From: CAVSLM01 sp963728895
Lineage (GTDB): Bacteria > Pseudomonadota > Gammaproteobacteria > JBBQDK01
Length of the DNA: 64,000 bases
Direction of reading: 5' to 3'
Assembly: GCA_963728895.1 (NCBI GenBank)
Contig: CAVSLM010000001.1
Coordinates: 744,001-808,000, forward strand
Below the pieces are notes generated by a model, which was given only the letters and a program-made list of their open reading frames with translations, did no database searches and was not told where the DNA came from. Within the stretch, counting starts at the first letter, position 1, and every line of letters starts with the position of its first letter. Position numbers and translations under genes: made by a program. Of this stretch, positions 9,052 to 18,897 are shown one piece after another.

Positions 9052-9563
9052 TTCGATACGGGCTTCGAGACGCGCGCTCGCTCGCTGGATCATTGCATAG
9101 CAAAGGTATCCGGGCGCGCAGATCCCGATCCGAGAGAACCGGGCGTGAAGGCGAGGCAATTGACCGTGATCAGCAACCAGGCACGTGATCTGACCGCGTA
9201 CCGAAACCGAAGGTGTCTAAACCACCTATCCTGACGATCAACGGTTGCTCGTCGAGCGTCAAGTTAGCACGGTTCGAGACTGGTGACTCGCTGCGACGGA
9301 TTCTGCAAGCGAGTTGTGGCGCGAGCGCTCCGTTCTCCAGCTGGCGCTGCTGCCACTCCGCGAAGTCCGCCTACTGAATGACCTATCTGTCAGGGCGCGG
9401 CTTCCCTGGCGTTGAACTGAACAGAAGCGCAATGACAGCAACGCACCGGTAATTTCTCCAGACAACGGGCGTGTCGCGGTGCGGTCATCCGCACCGAGGA
9501 GGCGCTCATGATCGCGAGGTCCGCCGCCCGCGTCCTCCATCTCGGTCCCATTCAGGAAACGCC
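9052..9563. other. Intergenic stretch upstream of xfp
   Basis: About 510 bp without a recognised gene. An open frame runs into xfp from 9471, but its extra 31 codons are not conserved phosphoketolase sequence. The promoter of the xfp-pgm-glgP run should be here; I see no unambiguous -35/-10 pair or operator. Confidence 0.5.
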
Positions 9564-11924
9564 ATGACAACCAACACCTTCACACCGGAACTGCTCCGCA
9601 GGATGAACGCCTACTGGCGAGCCGCCAACTATCTGTCGGTCGGGCAGATTTATCTCTACGACAATCCTTTGCTGAAGCGGCCGCTGGCGCTGGCGGACGT
9701 GAAGCACATGCTGCTGGGGCACTGGGGCACGACCCCCGGCCAGAACTTCATCTACGTGCACCTGAACCGGGTCATCAAGAAATACGACCTCGACATGATC
9801 TATGTCTCCGGCCCCGGGCACGGCGGCCCGGCGGTCGTGGGCAACACCTATCTCGAAGGCACGTACAGCGAGATCTATCCCAACATCAGCCAGGATGAGG
9901 CCGGATTGCAGAAGTTGTTCAAGCAGTTCTCCTTTCCCGGCGGCATTCCCAGCCATGCCTCGCCGGAGTGCCCGGGTTCGATCCACGAGGGCGGCGAGCT
10001 GGGCTATTCGCTCAGCCATTCGTTCGGAGCGGTGTTCGATAATCCCGATCTGGTGATCGCCTGCGTCATCGGCGATGGCGAGGCGGAGACGGGCCCCTTG
10101 GCGACCGCCTGGCATTCCAACAAGTTTCTTGACCCGATTACCGACGGCGCGGTGCTACCGATCCTGCATCTCAATGGCTACAAGATTTCCAACCCAGCCG
10201 TCTCGGCCCGCATCGAGCATGAGGAGCTGGAGCAATCTATCCGTGGCTGCGGCTGGACGCCGTACTTCGTCGAAGGTCACGAGCCGGAAGCGATGCATCA
10301 ACTCATGGCCGGTACTTTGGAAAAGGCCATCGAGGACATTCGGCAAATCCAAAGCAATGCACGCAACAACAACGACACCACGCGGCCGCGCTGGCCGATG
10401 ATTGTCCTCAACTCACCCAAGGGCTGGACCGGGCCGAAGGTGGTCGATGGCCTGCAGGTCGAAGGTACCTTCCGTGCGCACCAGGTGCCGCTCCACCCCA
10501 GGGCTCATCCCGAACACCTCGAGCTGTTGGAAGAGTGGCTCAAGAGCTACCGGCCGGAGGAACTCTTCGATGCGCAGGGCCGCCTGCAACCGGAGCTGGC
10601 CGAACTTGCGCCCACGGGCGAACGACGCATGGGCGCGAATCCACACGCCAACGGCGGCATGCTGCTGCGCGACCTGCGCATGCCGGATTTCCGCGACTAC
10701 GCGGCCAACGTGCCCGCGCCGGGGGCGCCCGGCATCGGCGACACGCATGTGCTCGGTCCTTTCCTGCGCGATGTGGCGAAGCTGAACGGTGAGCAGCGGA
10801 ATTTCCGGGTTTTTGGTCCCGACGAGACGCTCTCCAACGGCCTGGAGGCCCTCTTCGAAGTGACCCAACGCCAATGGGATGCCGCGACCGTGCCGAATGA
10901 CCAGTTTCTCGCGCCCACCGGGCGCGTGATGGAAATGCTCAGCGAGCACCAATGCGAGGGCTGGCTCGAGGGCTACCTGCTCACCGGGCGCCATGGACTA
11001 TTCAACTGCTATGAGGCGTTCATCCACATCATCGATTCGATGTTCAACCAGCACGCCAAGTGGCTGAAGGTCACCGCGCACCTGCCGTGGCGGCGCAAGA
11101 TCGCCTCGCTGAACTACCTGCTGACCTCGCATGTCTGGCGCCAGGATCACAACGGCTTCACCCACCAGGACCCCGGTTTCATCGACCACGTCGTGAACAA
11201 GAAGGCCGAGGTGGTGCGGGTTTACTTTCCGCCGGATGCCAACTGCCTGCTGTCGGTGATGGACCACTGCCTGAAGAGCCGTCATTACGTCAACGTCGTG
11301 GTTGCGGGCAAACACCCGGCGCCGCAGTGGCTGAGCATGGACGCCGCCGTCAAGCACTGCAGCGAAGGCATCGGCATCTGGCAGTGGGCCAGCAATGACC
11401 AGGCCGTTGCACCCGACGTGGTCATGGCCTGCTGTGGTGACGTGCCCACGCTGGAGACGCTCGCCGCCGTCTCCATCCTGCGCGAGCATCTGCCCGAGCT
11501 GAAAATCCGCGTGGTCAACGTCGTCGACCTCATGAAGCTGCAGCCGCCGAGCGAGCACCCCCACGGGTTGAGCGACATGGATTTTGACGAACTCTTCACC
11601 AAGGACAAGCCGGTGATCTTCGCCTACCATGCTTACCCGTGGTTGATCCACCGGCTGACCTACCGCCGCACCAACCACCACAACATCCATGTCCGCGGCT
11701 ACAAGGAAGAGGGCACCATCACCACGCCCTTCGACATGACGGTACTCAACGATCTGGACCGCTTCCACCTGGTGATGGACACCATCGACCGCCTGCCGCA
11801 GACCGGCGACCAGGGCATCTACCTGAAGCAGCAACTCAAGGACAAGCTCATCGAGCACAAGCAATACATAAACAAGCACGGCCAGGACCTGCCAGAGATC
11901 CGCAACTGGAAATGGAAAGGATGA
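9564..11924 (+). CDS. xfp: Xylulose-5-phosphate/fructose-6-phosphate phosphoketolase
   Basis: TPP-dependent enzyme that splits xylulose 5-phosphate or fructose 6-phosphate with inorganic phosphate to acetyl phosphate plus glyceraldehyde 3-phosphate or erythrose 4-phosphate. The 786-residue length is standard. Visible motifs are SVGQIYLYDNPLLKRPL, the TPP/phosphate-binding GPGHGGPAVVGNTYLEG, IGDGEAETGPLATAWHSNKF and TGRHGLFNCYEAFIHI, with the C-terminal LPEIRNWKWKG. The ATG at 9564 follows AGGAAACGCC and starts at the conserved N-terminus. It is separated by only 7 nt from the next ORF, so it probably heads a xfp-chimera-pgm-glgP operon that converts glycogen-derived hexose phosphate to acetyl phosphate. 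A C-terminal relic of a second copy lies at 35150-35282. Confidence 0.95.
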   Translation: MTTNTFTPELLRRMNAYWRAANYLSVGQIYLYDNPLLKRPLALADVKHMLLGHWGTTPGQNFIYVHLNRVIKKYDLDMIYVSGPGHGGPAVVGNTYLEGTYSEIYPNISQDEAGLQKLFKQFSFPGGIPSHASPECPGSIHEGGELGYSLSHSFGAVFDNPDLVIACVIGDGEAETGPLATAWHSNKFLDPITDGAVLPILHLNGYKISNPAVSARIEHEELEQSIRGCGWTPYFVEGHEPEAMHQLMAGTLEKAIEDIRQIQSNARNNNDTTRPRWPMIVLNSPKGWTGPKVVDGLQVEGTFRAHQVPLHPRAHPEHLELLEEWLKSYRPEELFDAQGRLQPELAELAPTGERRMGANPHANGGMLLRDLRMPDFRDYAANVPAPGAPGIGDTHVLGPFLRDVAKLNGEQRNFRVFGPDETLSNGLEALFEVTQRQWDAATVPNDQFLAPTGRVMEMLSEHQCEGWLEGYLLTGRHGLFNCYEAFIHIIDSMFNQHAKWLKVTAHLPWRRKIASLNYLLTSHVWRQDHNGFTHQDPGFIDHVVNKKAEVVRVYFPPDANCLLSVMDHCLKSRHYVNVVVAGKHPAPQWLSMDAAVKHCSEGIGIWQWASNDQAVAPDVVMACCGDVPTLETLAAVSILREHLPELKIRVVNVVDLMKLQPPSEHPHGLSDMDFDELFTKDKPVIFAYHAYPWLIHRLTYRRTNHHNIHVRGYKEEGTITTPFDMTVLNDLDRFHLVMDTIDRLPQTGDQGIYLKQQLKDKLIEHKQYINKHGQDLPEIRNWKWKG

Positions 11925-11931
11925 CTCCGCG

Positions 11932-12906
11932 ATGGCGCTGCGCTTGATTGAGATGGTGGTGCAGGAGAAGGACAGCGCGGACATCCACGAGCTTCTCAAA
12001 GAGCAAAAGGTGCTCGATCACCGGCATCTTCGATTACCGGACGGGGAAGTGCTGGTGCGGATTTTGTTGGACGCAGAACGGAACGAGGCGGTACTGGATT
12101 TGTTGGAGAAACGCTACGCCGGTGAGGCAGGCAACCGGATGGTTATTCTACCTGTGGAAGCGACCTTGCCGCGCGCCGATCCGGAGCCAGCGCTCGCCGC
12201 GGTGCCCGGACAACCGCCGCCCGAGGAAAAACAGCCAGCCGAGGGAAAACCGCCGGGGCGGATCGGCAGGGAGGAGTTGTACGAGGACATCAAAGATGCC
12301 GCGCAGCGTTCACGGGTCTATCTGGCGATGACGGTGCTGTCCACCGTCGTGGCGGCCATCGGTCTGCGCCACAACAGCGTCACCATCATCATCATCGGGG
12401 CGATGGTGATTGCGCCCTTGCTCGGGCCGAACATGGCGTTGGCGCTTGAACTTGCCGACCGCAAGGTGCCGACACAGATGACGAGGGACTGCCGGCCACC
12501 GAAAGGCCGGTTTATATTGACTATACACGACCGCGGTCCGGTGATGGCTTACGAAGCGCTGCGTCATTACAGCCAGCGCGACATGACATTCCGCTTTGTC
12601 TCGAACGTGGACGGCACCGAGTTCGTGGAAGCCACGCTCGATCTCGGCCCGGCAGAAACCCTGTTCATCGTCTGTTCGAAGACTTTCACGACCCTCGAGA
12701 CCCTGACCAATGCCCACAGCGCCCGCGCCTGGTGCTTGCGCAAGCTAGGGGACGAGCAGGCCGTGCGCAGGTACATCGTCGCCGTCTCGACCAATGCCGA
12801 AGGCGTAGCGGAGTTCGAATGCGCGGACGAACCGCCGCTCAAGCACGACAGCTCGACCAACGCGCTCATCCGGCGCTACCGCCGGCTCAGGAGCCAACGT
12901 TCATGA
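11932..12906 (+). CDS. In-frame chimera of DUF389 membrane protein and glucose-6-phosphate isomerase fragments
   Basis: The 324-residue ORF joins pieces of unrelated families. Residues 1 to about 180 are the N-terminal part of a DUF389/TIGR00341 membrane protein (MALRLIEMVVQEKD, GREELYEDIKDAAQRSRVYL, VTIIIIGAMVIAPLLGPNMA). Residues about 180-200 are encoded by a repeat element at 12471-12530. Residues about 202-300 are the central part of Pgi (FRFVSNVDGTEFVEATLDL, SKTFTTLETLTNAHSA, VSTNAEGVAEF). The last 20 residues are the Pgi C-terminus (KHDSSTNALIRRYR), reached by a second internal deletion. Neither enzyme can be functional. The frame has nonetheless stayed open, and the ORF is coupled to pgm by an ATGA overlap, so it may still be translated. 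Confidence 0.85.
   Translation: MALRLIEMVVQEKDSADIHELLKEQKVLDHRHLRLPDGEVLVRILLDAERNEAVLDLLEKRYAGEAGNRMVILPVEATLPRADPEPALAAVPGQPPPEEKQPAEGKPPGRIGREELYEDIKDAAQRSRVYLAMTVLSTVVAAIGLRHNSVTIIIIGAMVIAPLLGPNMALALELADRKVPTQMTRDCRPPKGRFILTIHDRGPVMAYEALRHYSQRDMTFRFVSNVDGTEFVEATLDLGPAETLFIVCSKTFTTLETLTNAHSARAWCLRKLGDEQAVRRYIVAVSTNAEGVAEFECADEPPLKHDSSTNALIRRYRRLRSQRS
12471..12530 (+). repeat. Dispersed repeat at the DUF389::Pgi junction, copy 1
   Basis: Positions 12471-12504 are identical over 34 bp to 23281-23314, and weaker similarity continues to about 12528/23338. The core contains a hairpin with arms CCGGCC and GGCCGG at 12492-12510. It sits exactly where DUF389 homology stops and Pgi homology begins shortly after. 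Confidence 0.75.
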
Positions 12907-14597
12907 ACGTAAGTCCCTTCGCAGGCAAGCCGGCCACGCCTGCAATGCTGGTCGACGTACCCAGGCTCGTCACGGCCTACTACACTGGCGTGCCTGATTC
13001 TTCAGTGCCGGAGCAGCGGGTTGCATTCGGCACCTCGGGGCATCGCGGCTCCGCTTTCGAGAACTCTTTCAATGAGCGGCACGTTCTGGCCATCAGTCAG
13101 GCCATCTGCGACTATCGCCAGCGGCAGAACATAGGCGGCCCGCTGTACCTCGGCATCGACACGCATGCGCTGTCCGTGCCGGCTTGCGCCAGCGCGCTCG
13201 AGGTGCTGGCGGCCAACGGCGTGGAAGTCATGCTCGCGGAGCACGACGAGTACACGCCCACGCCCGTCATTTCTCACGCGATCCTCACGTACAACCGCGG
13301 GCGCAGCGCAGGCCTTGCCGACGGCATCGTCATCACGCCGTCCCACAACCCGCCCGATAGCGGCGGCTTCAAGTACAACCCGCCCAATGGCGGGCCGGCG
13401 GATAACGACGTCACGCAGTGGATCGAAGATAGAGCCAATAGGCTTCTGGAAGGCGGACTGCAGGGCGTGAAGCGAATTCCCCACGCAAAGGCGTTGCGCG
13501 CCGCCACCACGCACCAGCACGACTATCTCGGTGCATACGTGAGCGACCTCGCCAACATCCTCGACATGGATGCGATCCGCGGCGCAAACATCCGCATGGG
13601 TGTGGATCCGCTCGGCGGCGCTGGGGTCCACTACTGGGGCCCGATTTCCGAGCGCTATGGCTTGAATCTCACGGTCGTGAACGAAGTGGTCGATCCGACC
13701 TTCCGCTTCATGACGCTCGATTGGGACGGCCGCATCCGCATGGATCCGTCCTCGCCCTACGCCATGCAGCGCCTGATCGACCTCAAGGACCGCTTCGACA
13801 TCGCCTTCGCCTGCGACACCGACCATGACCGGCACGGGATCGTCACCCGGAACGCGGGCCTGCTGCCGCCCAACCATTACCTTTCGGTCGCCATCTTCTA
13901 CCTTTTCCAGCACCGGCCGAAGTGGAGCAAATCGGCGGCAGTCGGCAAAACGCTGGTCAGCAGCCAGATGATTGACCGCGTGACGGCGAAGCTCGGCCGG
14001 AGGCTCTACGAGGTGCCGGTCGGCTTCAAGTGGTTCGTCGACGGCCTGCTCGACGGCTCACTCGGCTTCGGCGGGGAAGAGAGCGCGGGAGCGTCTTTCC
14101 TCCGTCTGGATGGCAGCGTCTGGACCACCGACAAGGACGGCATAGCCCCGGCTTTGCTGTCGGCGGAGATTACCGCGCGCATCGGCCGCGATCCCGGCGA
14201 AATCTACCGCGAGCTCGCGCGCGAGCTCGGCGAGCCTGTCTACGACCGCGTCGAGGCGCCGGCGACCCCGCAGCAAAAGCAAGCGCTGGCGCGGCTGTCG
14301 CCGCAGCAGATACGGTGTGCAGAGCTGGCTGGCGAGAAGATCCGGACCATCCTCACTCGCGCGCCCGGCAACGACGCGCCCGTCGGCGGGTTGAAGGTAG
14401 TGGTCGAGAACGGATGGTTTGCGGCGCGCCCCTCCGGCACCGAGGACATCTACAAGATCTATGCCGAGAGCTTCCGTGGAGCGGATCATCTGCGCCGCAT
14501 CCTCGCGGAAGCACAGACTATTGTCGATGCAGCACTGGCCGCGCCCACCCCGCAGCCGGGGATCGCGCCCGAGACAAACTCGAAGGAAGCCTCATGA
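12903..14597 (+). CDS. pgm: Phosphoglucomutase (alpha-D-glucose-phosphate-specific)
   Basis: Interconverts glucose 1-phosphate and glucose 6-phosphate. The 564-residue protein has the four-domain hexose-phosphate mutase layout: early VAFGTSGHRGSAFENSFNE, the active-site loop TPSHNPPDSGGFKYNPP with phosphorylated Ser147, the Mg-binding loop CDTDHDRHG (Asp305, Asp307, Asp309), the sugar-recognition EESAGASF and the phosphate-binding ARPSGTEDIYKIYAES. The ATG overlaps the stop of the chimeric ORF, and the stop overlaps the glgP start, so it is the middle of a translationally coupled set. Its role here is to feed glucose 1-phosphate released by GlgP into central metabolism. A deleted paralogue is at 8089-8636. 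Confidence 0.95.
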   Translation: MNVSPFAGKPATPAMLVDVPRLVTAYYTGVPDSSVPEQRVAFGTSGHRGSAFENSFNERHVLAISQAICDYRQRQNIGGPLYLGIDTHALSVPACASALEVLAANGVEVMLAEHDEYTPTPVISHAILTYNRGRSAGLADGIVITPSHNPPDSGGFKYNPPNGGPADNDVTQWIEDRANRLLEGGLQGVKRIPHAKALRAATTHQHDYLGAYVSDLANILDMDAIRGANIRMGVDPLGGAGVHYWGPISERYGLNLTVVNEVVDPTFRFMTLDWDGRIRMDPSSPYAMQRLIDLKDRFDIAFACDTDHDRHGIVTRNAGLLPPNHYLSVAIFYLFQHRPKWSKSAAVGKTLVSSQMIDRVTAKLGRRLYEVPVGFKWFVDGLLDGSLGFGGEESAGASFLRLDGSVWTTDKDGIAPALLSAEITARIGRDPGEIYRELARELGEPVYDRVEAPATPQQKQALARLSPQQIRCAELAGEKIRTILTRAPGNDAPVGGLKVVVENGWFAARPSGTEDIYKIYAESFRGADHLRRILAEAQTIVDAALAAPTPQPGIAPETNSKEAS

Positions 14598-17140
14598 GCC
14601 GCCAGAAGCGTGTCAGCCACCCGCTGTACGGGCTACTCCCGGCGGACGTTGAGGGATTCGACGCCCTGTCCGAGCTGGCCCTGGATATGCGTTCGTCGTG
14701 GAATCATGCCACCGACCAGGTGTGGCGGCAGCTGGATCCCGTGTTGTGGGAGCTCACGCATAACCCCTGGGGCATCCTGCAGACGGTCTCCCGGGATCAG
14801 ATCGAGCGTGTGATAACCGATCCCGTTTTCCGCAAGAGCGTCGACGACCTCGTGCGAGCGAGGCGCCAGGCGGCAGAGGCGCCGGCGTGGTTTCAGCAGA
14901 CCTACCCGCGATCGCAGCTCGGCTGTGTTGCGTATTTCAGTATGGAGTTCATGTTGAGCGAAGCCTTGCCCATCTACTCTGGTGGACTCGGCAACGTGGC
15001 CGGCGATCAGCTCAAGGCCACCAGCGATCTGGGCGTGCCGGTGGTCGGCGTGGGACTGCTGTACCAGCAGGGCTATTTCCGCCAGGTGATCGACAAGGAT
15101 GGCGCGCAACAGGCGCTCTACCCCTATAACGACCCCGGGCAGCTGCCGATCACGCCGTTGCGTCAGGAGAACGGCGAGTGGTTGCGGTTGGAGATCGACT
15201 TGCCTGGTTACTCGGTCTGGCTGCGCGCCTGGCAGGTCCAGATCGGCCGAGGGAAGCTCTACCTGCTCGACAGCAATGACCCGGCAAACATCCCCGCGCA
15301 TCGGGGGATTACCAGCGAGCTGTATGGCGGCGGGCCGGAGCTGCGCCTCAAGCAGGAGCTGCTGCTCGGGATTGGCGGCTGGCGGTTGCTCGCCGCGCTC
15401 GGCCTCCGGCCGGAAGTCTGTCACTTGAATGAGGGGCACGCGGCGTTTGCGGTGCTGGAGCGCGCGCGCGGTTTCATGCAACAGAGCGCGCAGCCCTTCG
15501 AGGTCGCGCTGGCCGTCACTCGAGCCGGGAATCTTTTTACGACGCACACTGCAGTGACCGCCGGCTTCGATCGTTTCGCTCCGGCCCTCATCGAGCAATA
15601 CCTCGGTGGTTATGCCGAGCAGAAGCTCGACATGACCCTCCACGATTTGCTGGCCCTCGGCCGCAGCAACCCGAACGATTCGTCGGAGCCGTTCAACATG
15701 GCGTATCTGGCAATCCGCGGAAGCGGAGCAGTGAATGGCGTGAGTCGCTTGCATGGGCAGGTGAGCCGGCACATCTTTCTGCCTCTGTTTGCGCACTGGC
15801 CGGAGCACGAAGTGCCGGTCGGACACGTGACCAACGGCATCCACGTGCCGACCTGGGACTCGGCCCCAGCCGATGATCTCTGGACGCAAGCCTGCGGCAA
15901 AGAGCGCTGGCTCGGATCGACGGATACCCTGGAGCAGGACATACGCCGCGTCTCCGACGCCGGCCTCTGGCAGTTTCGTACCGCCGCCAGCAAGTCTCTG
16001 GTCGAATACGCTCGCCAGCGATTGGCCCGCCAACTGGCCGCCTCGGGCGCCGCGCCCGCGGCGGTCGACGAGGCAAAACACCTGTTCGATCCCAACACAT
16101 TGACGCTTGGTTTTGCGCGTCGCTTCGCGACCTACAAGCGGCCGAACCTGCTGTTGCACGACCCGGAGCGGCTGCTGCACCTGTTGAGCAATCCGCAGCG
16201 CCCGGTGCAGCTCATCATGGCCGGCAAGGCTCATCCGGCGGACCAGGCGGGCCAGGCCCTGATCCGGGAATGGACGCATTTCATCCGCCGGCCCGAGGTG
16301 CGCCCCCATGCGATTTTCCTCGGTGACTACGACATGCTCCTGACCGAGCATCTGGTGCAGGGCGTGGACGTCTGGCTCAACACGCCGCGGCGCCCCTGGG
16401 AAGCCTGCGGAACCAGCGGCATGAAAGTCCTCGTCAATGGCGGCATCAACCTCTCTGAATTGGACGGCTGGTGGGCGGAGGCCTACGCGCCTGAAGTCGG
16501 CTGGGCGCTGGGGGACGGCCGGGAACACGGCGACGACCCGGCCTGGGACGCGGCCGAAGCTGAGGCGCTGTACGATCTGCTCGAGCGCGAGGTGATCCCC
16601 GCGTTCTATGCCCGCAACGATCAGGGCATCCCCGCCGCCTGGGTGGCGCGGATGCGCGAAAGCATGGCGCGACTGACGCCGCGCTTTTCCACCAACCGCG
16701 CGGTGCGCGAATACACCGAGCACCACTACCTCCCGGCGGCGGCGGCCTACCTTGCGCGGGCCGTCGATAAAGGCGCAAGCGGCGTGCAGCTGGTCGATTG
16801 GCGGCACGCGCTGAATGAAAAATGGGCCGCGCTGCGCTTCGGCGAAGTGAAGCTCGAGACCGACGGCGAGCAGCACGTATTTGAGGTTCAGGCCTATCTC
16901 GATGATCTCGACCCGGAGGCCGTGCGGGTCGAGCTCTATGCCGATGGCGTTGACGGTGGCGCACCGGAGCGAGTGGAGATGAAGCGCGTGCGGCAACTGG
17001 TGGGCGCACTGAACGGCTACGCCTATCGCGCAGGTGTGCCGGCAGCCCGTCCGGCGACCGACTATACGGCGAGACTCATACCGCACCGCGACGGCGTGGC
17101 AGTCCCGCTGGAAGACGCGCGAATCCTGTGGCAACGGTGA
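14594..17140 (+). CDS. glgP: Alpha-glucan (glycogen/maltodextrin) phosphorylase
   Basis: PLP-dependent GT35 enzyme that phosphorolyses alpha-1,4-glucans to glucose 1-phosphate. The start at 14594 overlaps the pgm stop (ATGA) and gives 848 residues, in the range of the short bacterial alpha-glucan phosphorylase class; a longer in-frame ORF extends into pgm and is ignored. Visible motifs are VAYFSMEFMLSEALPIYSGG (substrate-binding N-domain), CHLNEGHAAF, GFARRFATYKRPNL and EACGTSGMKVLVNGG, where Lys611 is the predicted PLP lysine. An extra C-terminal beta domain of about 110 residues (FGEVKLETDGEQHVFEVQ) is present. The 838-residue antisense ORF over it is a GC-rich shadow. Confidence 0.93.
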   Translation: MSRQKRVSHPLYGLLPADVEGFDALSELALDMRSSWNHATDQVWRQLDPVLWELTHNPWGILQTVSRDQIERVITDPVFRKSVDDLVRARRQAAEAPAWFQQTYPRSQLGCVAYFSMEFMLSEALPIYSGGLGNVAGDQLKATSDLGVPVVGVGLLYQQGYFRQVIDKDGAQQALYPYNDPGQLPITPLRQENGEWLRLEIDLPGYSVWLRAWQVQIGRGKLYLLDSNDPANIPAHRGITSELYGGGPELRLKQELLLGIGGWRLLAALGLRPEVCHLNEGHAAFAVLERARGFMQQSAQPFEVALAVTRAGNLFTTHTAVTAGFDRFAPALIEQYLGGYAEQKLDMTLHDLLALGRSNPNDSSEPFNMAYLAIRGSGAVNGVSRLHGQVSRHIFLPLFAHWPEHEVPVGHVTNGIHVPTWDSAPADDLWTQACGKERWLGSTDTLEQDIRRVSDAGLWQFRTAASKSLVEYARQRLARQLAASGAAPAAVDEAKHLFDPNTLTLGFARRFATYKRPNLLLHDPERLLHLLSNPQRPVQLIMAGKAHPADQAGQALIREWTHFIRRPEVRPHAIFLGDYDMLLTEHLVQGVDVWLNTPRRPWEACGTSGMKVLVNGGINLSELDGWWAEAYAPEVGWALGDGREHGDDPAWDAAEAEALYDLLEREVIPAFYARNDQGIPAAWVARMRESMARLTPRFSTNRAVREYTEHHYLPAAAAYLARAVDKGASGVQLVDWRHALNEKWAALRFGEVKLETDGEQHVFEVQAYLDDLDPEAVRVELYADGVDGGAPERVEMKRVRQLVGALNGYAYRAGVPAARPATDYTARLIPHRDGVAVPLEDARILWQR

Positions 17141-17162
17141 TCCGATCAATCAAGGGGGCGCG

Positions 17163-17720
17163 ATGTTGAAAGGCATTTTTCTGGGAGTCGCATTGACGCT
17201 AGTCGTTGCCTTGATCGGCGCTTACGCTCTGGTGCGAAGCGGACTCATTCCGGCCAATGCCGATGCAAAGCCCGGTTGGCTGGAAACCTGGGCGGCCGGT
17301 ACTTCGCTCGATGCGACCCTGGGTCGCTACGCGCCGAAGGGCGACAATCCGGTGCCGCCGACCGGGCAGAATCTCCTCGATGGAGTTCAACTTTTTGCGC
17401 AGAACTGCGCGGTTTGCCATGGTTCCGCGAAGGGTGCTGCCGCACCGTCTCCAATAGCAAAAGGCGAGTATCCGAAGCCTCCACAATTGGCGACCGATGG
17501 GGTTGAGGACGACCCGGAAGGCGATTCGTTCTGGAAGATCAAGCATGGCATTCGTCTGACGGGCATGCCTTCGTTCGGGCACTCCCTCAGCGATCGGCAG
17601 ATCTGGACGCTCGCGCTTTTCCTGAAGCACATGGACAAGCTGCCGCCCGCGGTACAACAGACCTGGCAGCAGGTCCAGAACTGGACACTGAAATCGGTGG
17701 ACCAGGCCGGTCAAAGATAG
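17163..17720 (+). CDS. Membrane-anchored monohaem cytochrome c
   Basis: The 185-residue protein has an N-terminal membrane anchor or uncleaved signal (residues 4-25) and one class I cytochrome c domain. Haem attaches at CAVCH (Cys82, Cys85, His86), and the likely sixth ligand is Met135 in RLTGMPSFG. The segment WKIKHGIRLTGMPSFGHSLSD resembles subunit-like cytochromes c of periplasmic electron transfer, and PPAVQQTWQ ends the fold. It starts 23 nt after glgP behind AAGGGGGCG and may be co-transcribed with it. The redox partner cannot be deduced from neighbours. Confidence 0.88.
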   Translation: MLKGIFLGVALTLVVALIGAYALVRSGLIPANADAKPGWLETWAAGTSLDATLGRYAPKGDNPVPPTGQNLLDGVQLFAQNCAVCHGSAKGAAAPSPIAKGEYPKPPQLATDGVEDDPEGDSFWKIKHGIRLTGMPSFGHSLSDRQIWTLALFLKHMDKLPPAVQQTWQQVQNWTLKSVDQAGQR

Positions 17721-17723
17721 TCC

Positions 17724-18890
17724 GTGTCAGATTGCTCTCTGCCTGATTACGCGGCGGCGGTATCGGAGCGGACTGATATTCGAGTTGGCTTGCCACTGAC
17801 CCTGGGAACCTATGCCCGTGGCGCAGGCGTGAACCTTGCGCTATTCAGCCGACACGCCATCCGCGTTCGGCTGGAGTTGTTTGATCATCCCGACGCTGCC
17901 ACGGCCGTCAGGGCGATCGATCTCGATCCCGCACGCAACCGCACCGGTGATATCTGCCACGTATGGGTCGAGGGGATTCGCCCCGGGCAACTTTATGCCT
18001 AGCTTCACAATGCGTCCGAACTCCGGCGTCGGGCATCCCGGTACCTATCGCGGCCTGATGGAAAAGATTCCCTATTTGAAGGATCTGGGTGTCACCGCGG
18101 TGGAACTCATGCCCGTATACGAGTTCAACGAGTGCCAGGGCTCGGGCATCGATCCGCAGACCGGCAAGCCGCTCAGGAATTACTGGAGCTACGACCCCGT
18201 GGCCTTCTTTGCGCCGAAAGCCTCCTATAGCAGTGCCGGAGGCCTGGGCCAGCAGAAGCTGGAGTTCAAGGAAATGGTCCTGGCGCTCCATCGTGCCGAC
18301 ATCGAAGTGATCCTGGATGTCGTGTTCAATCACACCGCTGTGTTTCCGCGGGATCGATAACGCGATCTTCTACACCCTGGCGGCCGACAAGCCGCCACTA
18401 CATGGACTACACGGGCACCGGCAATACCGTCAACGCCAACCATCCCGTGGTGCGGGATCACATTCTGGCCGCATTGCGCTACTGGGTGCTGGAGACGCAT
18501 GTGGATGGGTTTCGGTTTGACTTGGCGTCAATTCTCGGCCTTGACGGCAGCGACGCCAACTTCAGCGAAAACTACGGCGCCGAAAGCATCAGGAGATCTA
18601 CCGGTTTGCATGCGGGATGATTGCCTTTCGCCGTGCGCATCCGATTCTGAGCCGGGAGCAGTTCTACACGGACGCCGAGATCGAATGGTTCGACCCGCAC
18701 GGAGGATTGCCCAAGTGGACCGACCCGAAAGCCAGGCAGCTTGCCTGTCTGGTCCACGAAAGCGGGCAAAGCGCCTTGTACCTGCAGTTCAATGCCAGCG
18801 CCGAGGAAGCAGACTTCCGCCTGCCCCCCAGGCCGGATGGAGTCCGCTGGCACCTCGCAGCGGACACGGGTCGCGAAGCACCACAAGGCA
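17724..18890 (+). pseudogene. glgX: Glycogen debranching enzyme (GlgX-like) relic
   Basis: GH13 isoamylase-type debranching enzyme reduced to pieces. From a GTG at 17724: the N-terminal beta domain (LTLGTYARGAGVNLALFSRHA) to a TAG at about 18000; a second frame with YLKDLGVTAVELMPVYEFNE, LRNYWSYDPVAFFAP and VILDVVFNHTA to a TAA; then YMDYTGTGNTVNANHPVVRD and HVDGFRFDLASILG, which contains the catalytic Asp of region II. A large deletion removes the acid/base Glu region. The end MIAFRRAHPILSREQF with WFDPHGG and a late beta-domain piece finish near 18890. It belongs with glgP as a glycogen-degradation pair but is clearly dead. Confidence 0.85.
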
Positions 18891-18897
18891 TGTCTAG

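Noticed and set aside
14633..17149. 838-codon open frame antisense to glgP
   Set aside because: High-GC third positions keep the antisense frame open; no family resemblance, and the plus-strand phosphorylase is unambiguous.
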